Assembly: GCF_033898525.1 (NCBI RefSeq)
Contig: NZ_JAXAFJ010000007.1
Location: 115,604-179,603, forward strand
Length of the DNA: 64,000 nt
From: Flaviflagellibacter rhizophilus
GTDB lineage: Bacteria > Pseudomonadota > Alphaproteobacteria > Rhizobiales > Methylopilaceae
Direction of reading: 5' to 3'
Below are positions 33,889 through 42,810 of this stretch, one piece after another. The position numbers and the translations under genes were made by a program. The number at the start of each line of letters is the position of its first letter. The stretch's first letter is position 1. The notes beneath the pieces were generated by a model. The model was not told the DNA's origin and made no database searches. It saw only the letters and a list, made by a program, of their open reading frames with translations.

Positions 33889-35175
33889 ATGAATGTGCTT
33901 CTGATCGGCTCGGGCGGGCGTGAGCATTCCTTGGCGTGGAAGCTGGCCCAGAGCCCGCGCCTGACCAAGCTCTACGCCGCACCGGGCAATCCCGGCATAG
34001 CCGAGCATGCCGAGATCGTCGCGCTCGATCCGGCGGACCATGAGGCGGTGATCCGCTTTTGCCTCTCCAACACCGTGGACCTCGTGGTCATCGGCCCGGA
34101 GGTGCCGCTGGTGGCGGGGCTCGTCGACGATCTGGAAGCCGCCCGCATCCCGGCCTTTGGGCCCCGCAAGGGCGCGGCGCAGCTCGAAGGCTCCAAGGCC
34201 TACACCAAGGAGCTGTGCGCGACCTACGGCATCCCGACCGCACGGCACCGCAGCTTTGTCGAGCCGGCCGGTGCCAAGCATTATATCCGCTCGGTCGGCG
34301 CTCCCATTGTGGTGAAGGCGGACGGCCTCGCGGCGGGCAAGGGCGTGGTTGTCGCCATGACGCTGGCGGAGGCGGAAGCCGCCGTGGACATGATGTTCGA
34401 GGGCGGCCTCGGCGAGGCCGGCGAGCAGATCGTGGTCGAGGAATTCATGACCGGCGAGGAGGTCAGCTATTTCTGCCTCGTGGACGGCGATCATGTGCTG
34501 CCCTTCGGCAGCGCGCAGGACCATAAGCGCGTCTTCGACGGCGACGAGGGGCCGAACACCGGAGGCATGGGCGCCTATTCACCCGCCCCCATCTTCACCG
34601 CCGAGCTGGAGAAGAGGGTGCTGGACGAGATCGTGCGTCCCACCGTCAAGGCCATGCAGGCGCTCGGCAATCCGTTTCGCGGGGTGCTGTATGCGGGCCT
34701 CATGCTGACGCCGCAGGGGCCGAAGCTCGTGGAGTACAACACCCGCTTCGGTGACCCCGAGTGCCAGGTGCTGATGCGCCGCTTCCGGGGAGACTTGCTC
34801 GAACTCCTGCTCGCCACCGCGAGGGGTGCCTTGAACGGGCATCGCGCGGAGTTCTCGCCCGAGCCGGCGATGATCGTGGTGATGGCGACCAGGGGCTACC
34901 CCGGCGATTACGTGAAGGGCTCGGAAATCAAGGGTCTAGAGGCCGCAGGACGCGGCGAGGGCGTGGAGATATTCCATGCCGGCACACGCGCGGATGGCGA
35001 ACGCCTGCTGGCTTCGGGCGGGCGCGTGCTCGGCGTGACCGCATGTGGCCGCGACCTTCAGGACGCCCGCGACAAAGCCTACACCGCCGTGGACGCAGTG
35101 GAGTGGAGCGACGGCTTCTGCCGCCGGGACATCGGCTGGCGCGTGCTCGGCTCGTCCAGACCCGACGCGCACTAG
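33889..35175 (+). CDS. purD: phosphoribosylamine-glycine ligase
   Basis: A 428-residue ATP-grasp enzyme. Motifs are MNVLLIGSGGREHSLAWKL, VVIGPEVPLVAGL, VVKADGLAAGKGVVVA and PNTGGMGAYSP. PurD makes GAR, the second step of purine synthesis. The start is followed by the family-typical N-terminus. The gene is divergent from xseA, an arrangement common in Hyphomicrobiales. Confidence 0.97.
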   Translation: MNVLLIGSGGREHSLAWKLAQSPRLTKLYAAPGNPGIAEHAEIVALDPADHEAVIRFCLSNTVDLVVIGPEVPLVAGLVDDLEAARIPAFGPRKGAAQLEGSKAYTKELCATYGIPTARHRSFVEPAGAKHYIRSVGAPIVVKADGLAAGKGVVVAMTLAEAEAAVDMMFEGGLGEAGEQIVVEEFMTGEEVSYFCLVDGDHVLPFGSAQDHKRVFDGDEGPNTGGMGAYSPAPIFTAELEKRVLDEIVRPTVKAMQALGNPFRGVLYAGLMLTPQGPKLVEYNTRFGDPECQVLMRRFRGDLLELLLATARGALNGHRAEFSPEPAMIVVMATRGYPGDYVKGSEIKGLEAAGRGEGVEIFHAGTRADGERLLASGGRVLGVTACGRDLQDARDKAYTAVDAVEWSDGFCRRDIGWRVLGSSRPDAH

Positions 35176-35217
35176 AAGCTGGCGCAGGGCGGGGTTCGGG
35201 AGGACACTGCAGGGATC

Positions 35218-37062
35218 ATGGAACACACGTCGGGCGTTCCCTTCCAGATCCTGGTCTTCCTGCTCGCCGCTGTCCTGGCGCCGCCCTTGTTCAACCGCAT
35301 CGGCCTTGGTGCCATCGTCGGCTACCTCTTCGCCGGCGTGCTCTTGGGGCCAGCGGGCATGTCCTTCTTCGAGGATGCCGAAGGCACGATGCGCTTTGCC
35401 GAACTTGGCGTGGTGCTGCTGCTGTTCCTGATCGGCCTCGAACTGGAACTCTCCCGCCTGCTCGAGATGCGGCGTGACATCCTCCTTTTCGGGGGCGCGC
35501 AGCTTGTCGTGACGACCTCTGTGCTTTCAGCTTGCGCCTGGCTGCTGGGCGTGCCGCCGGTGGCCGCCGTCATCGCGGGCTTTGCGCTGTCCCTGTCCTC
35601 GACCGCGGTGGCCAGCCGCATCCTCGACGAACGCGGCCACCTGACCCGGCCCTACGGCCAGCGCACCTTCTCGGTGCTGCTGGCCCAGGATCTCGCGATC
35701 GTTCCCGCATTCGCCCTGCTGCCGGCGCTTGCGGCGCAGGGGCATGGAACCGCGGACCCTTCCTCCATCGCGTTCCGCGTGGTGGCCGCGCTCCTAATCC
35801 TCGCCGGCATCGTCCTCGCCGGCCGCTACCTGATCGATCCGGTTCTGCGCTTCATCGTGCGCCATGGCGGTCCGGAGGTGATGATCGCGGCCACGCTGCT
35901 GCTGGTGTTCGGCGCGGCTGCGCTGTCTGCCGTGGCCGGGCTGTCCATGGCGCTGGGCGCCTTTCTCGCGGGCCTTCTGCTGGCCGAGTCGAGCTATCGC
36001 CATGCGCTGGAAATTAATGTGGCGCCGTTCCGAAGCCTGCTCCTCGCCCTGTTCTTCATGGGCGTGGGGATGAGCCTCGACGTCGGCGTCGTGTCTCGGC
36101 ACTGGGTGCTTCTTCTCGCCGCCCTGATGGCATTGACCCTCGTCAAGATCGCCATCGATGCCCTGCTTGCCCTGCGGCTCGGCTCCGGGCTGCCTGACGC
36201 CGCACGGATCGCGACACTGCTCACTCCCACCAGCGAGTTCGCTTTCGTCATCCTTCCCCTTGCTGCCGGTGCGGGGCTGATGACATCCGATATGGGGCAG
36301 GTGGTTCTGGCACTTGGCGTGCTTTCCATGATGGCCGGTCCGCCCTTGATCTCGGCGGGCGAGGCCATCGCACGCCGCCTGAAGCGCAGCGATGGGGGTG
36401 ATGGTCTGGACCGGGCGGAAGACCTCGACGGAAGTGGCCGAACCGCACTCGTCATCGGCTTTGGACGCTTCGGGCAGACCGCCGCGCAATTCCTGCTCAG
36501 CGAAGGCGTGGAGACGATCCTGATCGACCGCAATGTCGATGGCATCCGCCTTGCCGGACGCTACGGCTTCAAGGTGTATTACGGCGACGGCGCAAGGCTG
36601 GACGTGCTGCGGGCGGCCGGTGCTGCGGATGCCCAGATCATCCTTGTCTGCGTGGAAAGCCCGGCGCTCTCGCTCAAGATCGTGGACCTGGTTCGGCGCG
36701 AATTCCCGCTCGCCAAGGTGCTTGTGCGCTCATTCGACCGCAGCCACTCGCTTGCGCTGATGGAACGCAATGTCGACTTCGAAGTCAGGGAGATGTGGGA
36801 ATCGTCGGTGCTGTTCGGTCACGCCGCGTTGCGTGCGCTGGGCTATCCGGAAGACCGCGTGGAGCAGGTGGAGCAGGATATCCGCCGCCGCGACCTGGCG
36901 CGTCTGGAGCTTCAGCGCGCGGAGGGAGTGGACGCTGGCGGAGACCTGCTTCATCAGCGCTTCCAGCAGGCCGAGCCACTGGTCAGGATCGATGCCGAGC
37001 CTGTCGCGCTGAACGCAGGTGCGGCGCGTGCCCTCGCAGGAGGAAACGCGCCGCTACCTTGA
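35218..37062 (+). CDS. Kef-type (CPA2) K+/H+ antiporter with RCK domain
   Basis: A 614-residue protein with about 12 hydrophobic segments in the first ~385 residues (Na_H_exchanger fold; FALSLSSTAVASRIL and ALGAFLAGLLLAESSYRHALE). A cytoplasmic TrkA-N/RCK domain follows, beginning ALVIGFGRFGQTAAQFLL. GFGRFGQ is the form in KefB/KefC, whose nucleotide site is gated by glutathione and its adducts. The C-terminal ~80 residues are charged. It would expel K+ during electrophile stress. The glutathione synthesis gene gshA lies 4.6 kb downstream. Specific assignment to KefB or KefC is not possible. Confidence 0.88.
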   Translation: MEHTSGVPFQILVFLLAAVLAPPLFNRIGLGAIVGYLFAGVLLGPAGMSFFEDAEGTMRFAELGVVLLLFLIGLELELSRLLEMRRDILLFGGAQLVVTTSVLSACAWLLGVPPVAAVIAGFALSLSSTAVASRILDERGHLTRPYGQRTFSVLLAQDLAIVPAFALLPALAAQGHGTADPSSIAFRVVAALLILAGIVLAGRYLIDPVLRFIVRHGGPEVMIAATLLLVFGAAALSAVAGLSMALGAFLAGLLLAESSYRHALEINVAPFRSLLLALFFMGVGMSLDVGVVSRHWVLLLAALMALTLVKIAIDALLALRLGSGLPDAARIATLLTPTSEFAFVILPLAAGAGLMTSDMGQVVLALGVLSMMAGPPLISAGEAIARRLKRSDGGDGLDRAEDLDGSGRTALVIGFGRFGQTAAQFLLSEGVETILIDRNVDGIRLAGRYGFKVYYGDGARLDVLRAAGAADAQIILVCVESPALSLKIVDLVRREFPLAKVLVRSFDRSHSLALMERNVDFEVREMWESSVLFGHAALRALGYPEDRVEQVEQDIRRRDLARLELQRAEGVDAGGDLLHQRFQQAEPLVRIDAEPVALNAGAARALAGGNAPLP

Positions 37063-37079
37063 TAAAGGAAGACTTGGGG

Positions 37080-37394
37080 TCAGTCTTCGCGGCCGAGCAA
37101 CTGGCGGCGCAGGGCGGAGCGGCGGCTGGCGGCGCGCCGTTCGATGGCGATCACCGACAGCCGGATCGTCGGATCCTTCCAGACCGGCTCGGAGAACGCC
37201 GAGGAGACATCGCCGCGCGTCAGGCCGATATCCGAGAGCATCCGATCGTCGAAGCCCGCAAGGGTGCGTCCTGCAACGTAGCGGTTGATGATGGCGGCAG
37301 CTGTCGCGGACACGAAACGCATCACATCGCGCCAGGTGTTGGTGGACGTGCCGGCTGCGGCCCAGACAGTCGAATTCTGTTCGGTGTGCGACAT
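37080..37394 (-). CDS. DUF1127 (YjiS-like) domain protein
   Basis: A 104-residue protein with an AAGGAG site 7 bases before the ATG. The core RYVAGRTLAGFDDRMLSDIGLTRGDV, in overlapping pieces, is the DUF1127 motif; this family of small Arg-rich proteins has been linked to RNA turnover and to phosphate or nutrient responses in some alphaproteobacteria. A basic C-terminus (ERRAASRRSALRRQ) fits nucleic acid binding. It is divergent from a LysR gene with a 119-base gap. Confidence 0.85.
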   Translation of the reverse strand: MSHTEQNSTVWAAAGTSTNTWRDVMRFVSATAAAIINRYVAGRTLAGFDDRMLSDIGLTRGDVSSAFSEPVWKDPTIRLSVIAIERRAASRRSALRRQLLGRED

Positions 37395-37513
37395 GATGGT
37401 CTCCTTTCGTGCCGGACAGAGCTCGTAGGCGCTGCGGCTGAGACATGGATGCTCCTCTTGCGCCGATCAGGAAAGTGAATAGGTTTCATGGTACCCATCA
37501 ACTCTGGTGATGC

Positions 37514-38395
37514 ATGACCGCGCTTCTCGACGTCGACCAACTGCAAACCTTTGTGGCCATTGCCGATACCGGCTCCTTCACCCGGGCGGCGGACATCGTG
37601 TTCAAGACGCAATCTGCGGTGTCCATGCAGATGAAGCGGCTGGAGGAACGTGTCGGGAAGCCGATTTTCGTACGCGACGGACGGCAGTCGCGCCTGACTC
37701 AGGAGGGGGAGAGGCTGCTCGTCTACGCGCGGCGCATCGTGAAGCTGTCGGACGAGGCGCTGGCCGCGCTTGCGGATGCCGAGGTCGCCGGACATGTGCG
37801 GCTGGGCGTGCCGGATGATTACGCCGACCGTTTTCTGCCGGAGATCCTGGCGCGCTTTTCACGGTCCAATCCTCGCGCGGAAGTGACCGTGCTGTGCTTC
37901 CCTTCGGTCGAACTCATCCACTGCATCGGCAATGGATCGCTCGATCTTGCCATCATCACCCATGCGGCCTCCGTGGTCGCGGAGGCGGAGGTGATCCGGC
38001 AGGAGCAGCTGTACTGGGTCACCTCGCAGCGCGGCACCGTCCATGAGGAGGACCCCTTGCCTTTGGCCCTGTCCAACGGCGTGTGCGAATGGCGGCGCAA
38101 CGCGGAAGCGGCCCTGAACGCGCAGAACCGTGCCCACCGCGTGCTCTATGCCAGCCCCAATTCAACGGCGATCAGCGCCGCCGTTCTCGCAGGTCTGGCC
38201 GTGTCCGTGTGCGCCGAATCCTCGCTGCGCCCGGGCATGCGAGTGCTGACATCAGCCGACGGGTTCCCGCCGCTGCCGCCCATCAAGATCGCATTGCTGC
38301 GCGGCGTCCATCAGCCGACCAAAGTGCGTGAGGCGTTGGCGGACCACATCGTCGCCAGTCTCGACAACCTGTCCGATGTGGTGGCCGCCGAATAA
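37514..38395 (+). CDS. LysR family transcriptional regulator
   Basis: A 293-residue LTTR. The helix-turn-helix region reads FVAIADTGSFTRAADIVFKTQSAVSMQMKRLEE in overlapping pieces, and the effector domain starts near residue 90 (GHVRLGVPDDYADRFLP). Upstream, ATGGTACCCAT (37488-37498), a near-palindrome within a T-N11-A setting, might be its operator. It is divergent from DUF1127, a pairing seen repeatedly in Hyphomicrobiales. It may control that gene or the DMT exporter encoded convergently with only 1 base between the stops. The effector is unknown. Confidence 0.9.
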   Translation: MTALLDVDQLQTFVAIADTGSFTRAADIVFKTQSAVSMQMKRLEERVGKPIFVRDGRQSRLTQEGERLLVYARRIVKLSDEALAALADAEVAGHVRLGVPDDYADRFLPEILARFSRSNPRAEVTVLCFPSVELIHCIGNGSLDLAIITHAASVVAEAEVIRQEQLYWVTSQRGTVHEEDPLPLALSNGVCEWRRNAEAALNAQNRAHRVLYASPNSTAISAAVLAGLAVSVCAESSLRPGMRVLTSADGFPPLPPIKIALLRGVHQPTKVREALADHIVASLDNLSDVVAAE

Positions 38396-38396
38396 A

Positions 38397-39314
38397 CTAG
38401 CGACGCCACAGGACCAGCACATTTCCCGCGGCGACAGCTGCGAGTCCGGCCAGGGACCAAAGACTCCACTGATAGCCTTCGACCACGGACGAAATCGCCA
38501 GCGCGAAGACGGGCAGGAGCACGGTGAGGTAGCCGACCCGTGCGGGACCGATCCGGCTCATGAGCGACAGGTAGGACATGAAGGCCAGCACCGAGGCGAC
38601 CAGAGCAAGATAGACCAGCGAGCCCAGATAGGCTGACGTCCACTCCACCGTGAAGGGCAGGCCGCGCAGCAGCGAGCTGCCCCCAAGCAGGGCTGCCCCA
38701 TAGATCATGCCCCAGGCATTCGCAGGGGCCACGGAGATGCCGCGGCCCTGCAGCTTGGCCGAGATGAAATTGCCGGCGCAGAAGACAAGGGTGCCGGCAA
38801 GTGCGAGCAGAAGGCCGGAGGCATGCCCGATGCCCGACGCGATGAACTCCGGCGCGAACAGAGCCGCCACGCCGGCAACCCCGACGACGGAGCCCAGCAC
38901 CACTGTCGGCGCCACTGGGCGCTTCAGCAGCACGGCCTGCATCAGGACATTGCCCGGAGCGGCCAGCGCGAAGACCACCGAGAGCATGCCCGACACCAGT
39001 TGCATGCCGGCATGATAGAACAGCACGAAGTTGACCGAGAACAAGGTCAGCCCGAGCAGCGCGAACATCAGGTGCTCGGCCGCCGTGTAACCGCGCAGGC
39101 GCTCGCGCCGGATGACGCACCACCCGGTCATGAACAGGCCGGCCAGCAGGAAGCGCCACGTCACCGACACTTCGGGCGGCACGCTTCCCAGCTGAAGATG
39201 CACGCCGATCCAGCTCGTGCTCCAGGCCAGCACGACAAGCAGGCCGAGGCCGATATCGACCGGGCCAAGGACGGCGCCCGGAGCGGCTGGCGATGAGGTT
39301 GAGGGCAAAGCCAT
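38397..39314 (-). CDS. DMT superfamily (EamA) transporter
   Basis: A 305-residue inner-membrane protein with ten hydrophobic segments in two EamA repeats (the first from LLVVLAWSTSWIGVHLQLG, the second from LLLALAGTLVFCAGNF). The family exports amino acids, metabolites or drugs. The substrate is unknown. It is convergent with the LysR gene and follows the DUF4345 gene on the same strand after 35 bases. Confidence 0.87.
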   Translation of the reverse strand: MALPSTSSPAAPGAVLGPVDIGLGLLVVLAWSTSWIGVHLQLGSVPPEVSVTWRFLLAGLFMTGWCVIRRERLRGYTAAEHLMFALLGLTLFSVNFVLFYHAGMQLVSGMLSVVFALAAPGNVLMQAVLLKRPVAPTVVLGSVVGVAGVAALFAPEFIASGIGHASGLLLALAGTLVFCAGNFISAKLQGRGISVAPANAWGMIYGAALLGGSSLLRGLPFTVEWTSAYLGSLVYLALVASVLAFMSYLSLMSRIGPARVGYLTVLLPVFALAISSVVEGYQWSLWSLAGLAAVAAGNVLVLWRR

Positions 39315-39349
39315 GGCTGGTTGTGCATCAGCGCCGCGGCGCGCGCCAA

Positions 39350-39772
39350 TCAGCCTTGATGATGAGGGGGATCAGGATTGTTGATGCGAGCGATCCTGGC
39401 CTGCCAAAGGCAGATCAGAGGTGTGACAACCAGCTCCATCACCAGCCCGAACAGCATGGGCACGGACGGGAGGCCTTTCATCAAGCCAAACAGCCGGGCG
39501 ACGCCTCCCACGAAGACGATGAGGGTGAGCAGCCTGAACCGGCCGGTATGAGCTTCCACATGCGGGATGGACGCCCAGAACAGAAGCCCCATGGCGAGCA
39601 GCAAGCCGGAGAGGTAGCGCACATGGCTGTCGAGCGAGATCCCCGCCGGAACGCCGTCCGGCACCATGGACGCGCCGGCGATCACGCCGAGCAGACCCGC
39701 ACCCACTGGCACGATGCCGCCGAGTGCAACCGCGATCTGCAGCAGGCGCCGTTCGCTCGCGGCTGTGATCAA
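39350..39772 (-). CDS. DUF4345-like small membrane protein coupled to gshA
   Basis: A 140-residue protein with four hydrophobic segments (ALGGIVPVGAGLLGVIAGAS, YLSGLLLAMGLLFW, LLTLIVFVGGVARLFGL, FGLVMELVVTPLICLWQ). The layout and the ARLFGLMKGLPS stretch match DUF4345. The likely start is the TTG at 39772, which overlaps the gshA stop in a TTGA; the longer open frame at 39814 lies within gshA. Function is unknown. Confidence 0.72.
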   Translation of the reverse strand: MITAASERRLLQIAVALGGIVPVGAGLLGVIAGASMVPDGVPAGISLDSHVRYLSGLLLAMGLLFWASIPHVEAHTGRFRLLTLIVFVGGVARLFGLMKGLPSVPMLFGLVMELVVTPLICLWQARIARINNPDPPHHQG

Positions 39773-41139
39773 TAGGTTTCTTCGAAGAACACAGGATCCA
39801 CCGAGCGGCCCCATGGCCCGCGCCAGCGGTCCAGCAGATCGTCCGCATTGGTGCGGCCACCGCTGACGATCTGGTCGAGCGTCGCGAGGTAGATGGTCTC
39901 GTTGTCGCCCAGCCCGTTGTCGCGGGCACGGGCCGCGAGGCCGGCGCGGGAGAGATCCAGCACGTCACGGGAGATCTCGCGAACGGTGCGGTTCCCGATG
40001 CGAGCGTTGAGCCCCTCCTTCGGCACGGCGACGCGCAATGCCTCGCGCTCTTCAGCCGTCCAGTCCTTGACGAGGTCGAGCGCACCATCGAGCGCGGCCT
40101 CGTCGTAGAGGAGGCCGACCCACAGCGCGGACAGCGAGCAGATGCGGCTGGTGCGGCCGACATCCGCGCCACGCATTTCGAGGAAACGCTTCGCGCGAAC
40201 CTCTGGGAAGATCGTCGTCAAATGGTTCGACCAGTCGGAGAGGGTCGCGCGCTCGCCCGGCAGAGCATCGAGCTTCCCCGCCAGCAGGTCGCGGAAGGAG
40301 GCGCCCGTCACATCGTGGTAGGTGTCGCCCCGTTTCACGAAATACATCGGCACGTCGAGCGCGTAGTCGACATAACGCTCATAGCCCATGCCGTCCTCGA
40401 ACGCCCAAGGCAGCATGCCTGTGCGGTTGCGGTCGGTGTCGAGCCAGATCTCGGAGCGCATGGAGAGCATGCCGTTCGGCCGCCCCTCGGTGAAGGGCGA
40501 GTTCGCGAACAGCGCGGTGGCGATGGGCTGCAGCGCAAGGCTCGCGCGCAGCTTCCGCACCATGTCGGCCTCGGACCCGAAATCGAGGTTCACCTGCACG
40601 GTCGCCGTGCGGAACATCATGTCGAGGCCACGGGTGCCGACCTTGGGCATGTAGCCGGCCATGATCTCGTAGCGGCGCTTGGGCATCACCGGCGTTTCGG
40701 CGAGCGTCCATTTCGGGCTCATGCCAAGCGAAAGGAAGCCGATGCGCAGGGGCTCGGCCACTTCGCGGACCTGCGCCAGATGGGCGTGCAACTCGCGGCA
40801 GGTGCCGTGAAGGTCGGCGACCGGAGCGCCCGACAGCTCGAACTGTCCGCCGGGTTCCAGCGAGATGGCCCCGCCGCCGGTGACATCGAGAAGGCCGATG
40901 ATGTTGCCGTTCTCGATGATGGGTTCCCAGCCGAGCCGGGTCTGCATGCCTTCGAGAAGGGCCTGGATGCCGGCCGGGCCGGCATAGGGCACGGGGGAAT
41001 GGTCGTCCCGCCGGAAGGGCACCTTCTCGTGCTCGGTTCCGATGCGGAAATCGTGGGCGGGCTTTTCACCCTCTGCGAGCCACGCGACCAGTTCGTCGCG
41101 CGACTCGATGGGCGTCATGTCGATCTGGTCGCGGGCCAT
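39769..41139 (-). CDS. gshA: glutamate-cysteine ligase (plant/alphaproteobacterial type)
   Basis: A 456-residue GCS2-type enzyme. Segments seen include FRIGTEHEKVPF, GGAISLEPGGQFELSGAP, GFLSLGMSPKW and MFRTATVQVNLDFGSE. It makes gamma-glutamylcysteine, the rate-limiting step of glutathione synthesis. The alphaproteobacterial enzyme is related to the redox-regulated plant form. A DUF4345 membrane protein is coupled to it by a 4-base overlap. gshB is not in the window. Confidence 0.95.
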   Translation of the reverse strand: MARDQIDMTPIESRDELVAWLAEGEKPAHDFRIGTEHEKVPFRRDDHSPVPYAGPAGIQALLEGMQTRLGWEPIIENGNIIGLLDVTGGGAISLEPGGQFELSGAPVADLHGTCRELHAHLAQVREVAEPLRIGFLSLGMSPKWTLAETPVMPKRRYEIMAGYMPKVGTRGLDMMFRTATVQVNLDFGSEADMVRKLRASLALQPIATALFANSPFTEGRPNGMLSMRSEIWLDTDRNRTGMLPWAFEDGMGYERYVDYALDVPMYFVKRGDTYHDVTGASFRDLLAGKLDALPGERATLSDWSNHLTTIFPEVRAKRFLEMRGADVGRTSRICSLSALWVGLLYDEAALDGALDLVKDWTAEEREALRVAVPKEGLNARIGNRTVREISRDVLDLSRAGLAARARDNGLGDNETIYLATLDQIVSGGRTNADDLLDRWRGPWGRSVDPVFFEETY

Positions 41140-41210
41140 GAAGTCCTTCGCCGGCTAGGGGCTGGACACGTAGGCGCTTCGGGACCCTTCGTCCAGACCG
41201 GGCCGTCGCT

Positions 41211-41909
41211 TCAGGCGACGCCGGTCTGCAGCACGACCACTTCGGTGCCGATCGGCACGCGGTTGTAGAGGTCGATGATGTCCTGGTTGAACAGGCGGAT
41301 GCAGCCGGACGACATGGCCTTGCCGATGGAGTTCGGCTGGGTGGTGCCGTGGATCCGGAAATAGGTATCCTTGCCGTTCTGGGCGAGGTAGAGCGCGCGT
41401 GGGCCGAGCGGGTTGGTGATGCCGCCGGGCATGCCCTCTGGCCACTTCGCAGCCTCGGGATCGCGCTCCATCATCTCCTTGGGCGGGTGCCACTTCGGCC
41501 ATTCCTGCTTGCGGTCGATGATGGCGCGGCCATCCCACGAGAAACCCTGACGGCCCACGCCGACGCCATAGCGACGAGCGGTGCCGCCCTCTTCGACGAG
41601 GTAGAGGAACTTGTTCTGCGTATCGACCACGATGGTGCCCGGCTTTTCGCGGGTGGGGTTCGACACCACCTGGCGCAGGTAGCGCGGATCGACCTTGGTG
41701 GTGTCGATCGCCGCGATCGGCCACGGCTCGGTGGTGATCGCGCCGTAGCCTTCCACGACCGGCGTGCGGCCGGTCACGGGCGCCGCAGCCGGTGCGGGCA
41801 GGGATGCCGACGGGGTCGACGTGCCGGTGCTCTGGCAAGCAGCCAGGAACAAAGGCAGGCCGGCGACGAAGGCGCGGCGGCTGAGGCGTGAGTCGAACTT
41901 CTGCGGCAT
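41211..41909 (-). CDS. L,D-transpeptidase (YkuD), lipoprotein and/or Tat-exported
   Basis: A 232-residue protein from the ATG at 41909. The signal reads LSRRAFVAGLPLFLAAC, which has both a twin-arginine pair and a lipobox ending at C25, so it may be a Tat-exported lipoprotein. The YkuD domain runs from GTIVVDTQNKFLYLVEEGG to the catalytic C203 in SSGCIRLF, with FRIHGTTQP as the His motif. It is closely related to the enzyme at 18.9-19.6 kb, but the Tyr/Arg-rich linker of that protein is replaced here by a short Ser/Ala/Pro spacer. It acts on peptidoglycan in the periplasm. Confidence 0.9.
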   Translation of the reverse strand: MPQKFDSRLSRRAFVAGLPLFLAACQSTGTSTPSASLPAPAAAPVTGRTPVVEGYGAITTEPWPIAAIDTTKVDPRYLRQVVSNPTREKPGTIVVDTQNKFLYLVEEGGTARRYGVGVGRQGFSWDGRAIIDRKQEWPKWHPPKEMMERDPEAAKWPEGMPGGITNPLGPRALYLAQNGKDTYFRIHGTTQPNSIGKAMSSGCIRLFNQDIIDLYNRVPIGTEVVVLQTGVA

Positions 41910-41922
41910 GTCCGGAGAGACC

Positions 41923-41937
41923 TTAAGAACCGATTGA
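41923..41937. promoter_or_regulatory. near-consensus CtrA box upstream of the second L,D-transpeptidase gene
   Basis: TTAA-gaaccga-TTGA differs from TTAA-N7-TTAA at one base. It ends 14 bases before the gene's ATG (reading minus), about the same distance as the perfect box before the sensor kinase. Confidence 0.35.
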
Positions 41938-42001
41938 TTCGGGATGCATGTTGCCGCAACGCATACTGCGACCAACCGCCGCCTCACCAGAGCTAAAGCC
42001 G

Positions 42002-42802
42002 TCACGAGACTGTGTGATGAGCAGAACCGGCAACAGTGTTGCCCGGCGGGCACGATGCGGTTGTCAGCCAGTCGCCTGCTTGCGCCTGCACCACAGCCAG
42101 CGCCGCCACCGCTGCGGTGTCGGCTCGCAGGATGCGCGGACCAAGCGAGATGCGGATCACCTCCGGCATGCGGAGCAATCGCGTACGCTCGGCATCATCG
42201 AAGCCGCCCTCGGGGCCAATCAGCACGGCGAGGGGCTGCCCGCGAACGGCCGAAAGCTGGTCGAGCCCTTGCTCAAGTCCCGCCGCCTCGTCACAGAACA
42301 CGAGACGGCGGCCCTCAGGCCACGACGAGAGCACGCTTTCCAGCATTTGCGGCTCCGCGATCTCTGCAATGGACAACAGCCCGCACTGTTCGGCGGCCTC
42401 GATGGCATTGGCTTGCATGCGCTCAAGATTGACGCGGCTTGCCTGCGTGCGCCGCGTCATCACCGGCGCGAGCCGGGAGGCTCCCATCTCGACCGCCTTC
42501 TGGACCATGTAGTCGAGGCGCGCATGTTTCAGCGGCGCGAACAGGTACCAGAGATCACCCGGGAGCGTTTGTGGCCGCGCCTGCTCACGTGGCTGGAGCG
42601 CCATGCGCTTTTTGCCGGCTTCTGTGATCTCGGCCAGCCACTCACCGTCGCGCCCGTTGAAGACGAGGACGCGGTCTCCGGAACCAAGCCGCAGCACGTT
42701 GCGTAGATAATTCTGCGCCTCGGGCGTGGGCGTGATCGAGGCGCCGCCTTCCAGCGGTGCCTCGATGAACAATCTTGGTGCGGAAAAGTCGTAGCCCGCC
42801 AT
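42002..42802 (-). CDS. rsmE: 16S rRNA (uracil-1498-N3)-methyltransferase
   Basis: A 266-residue SPOUT methyltransferase from the ATG at 42802. The N-terminal PUA-like part has RLFIEAPLEGG, and the knot has LIGPEGGFDDAERTRL and ISLGPRILRADTA. RsmE methylates U1498 of 16S rRNA late in small-subunit assembly. It lies 8 bases after the lytic transglycosylase gene on the same strand. Confidence 0.94.
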   Translation of the reverse strand: MAGYDFSAPRLFIEAPLEGGASITPTPEAQNYLRNVLRLGSGDRVLVFNGRDGEWLAEITEAGKKRMALQPREQARPQTLPGDLWYLFAPLKHARLDYMVQKAVEMGASRLAPVMTRRTQASRVNLERMQANAIEAAEQCGLLSIAEIAEPQMLESVLSSWPEGRRLVFCDEAAGLEQGLDQLSAVRGQPLAVLIGPEGGFDDAERTRLLRMPEVIRISLGPRILRADTAAVAALAVVQAQAGDWLTTASCPPGNTVAGSAHHTVS

Positions 42803-42810
42803 GGTCCCGC

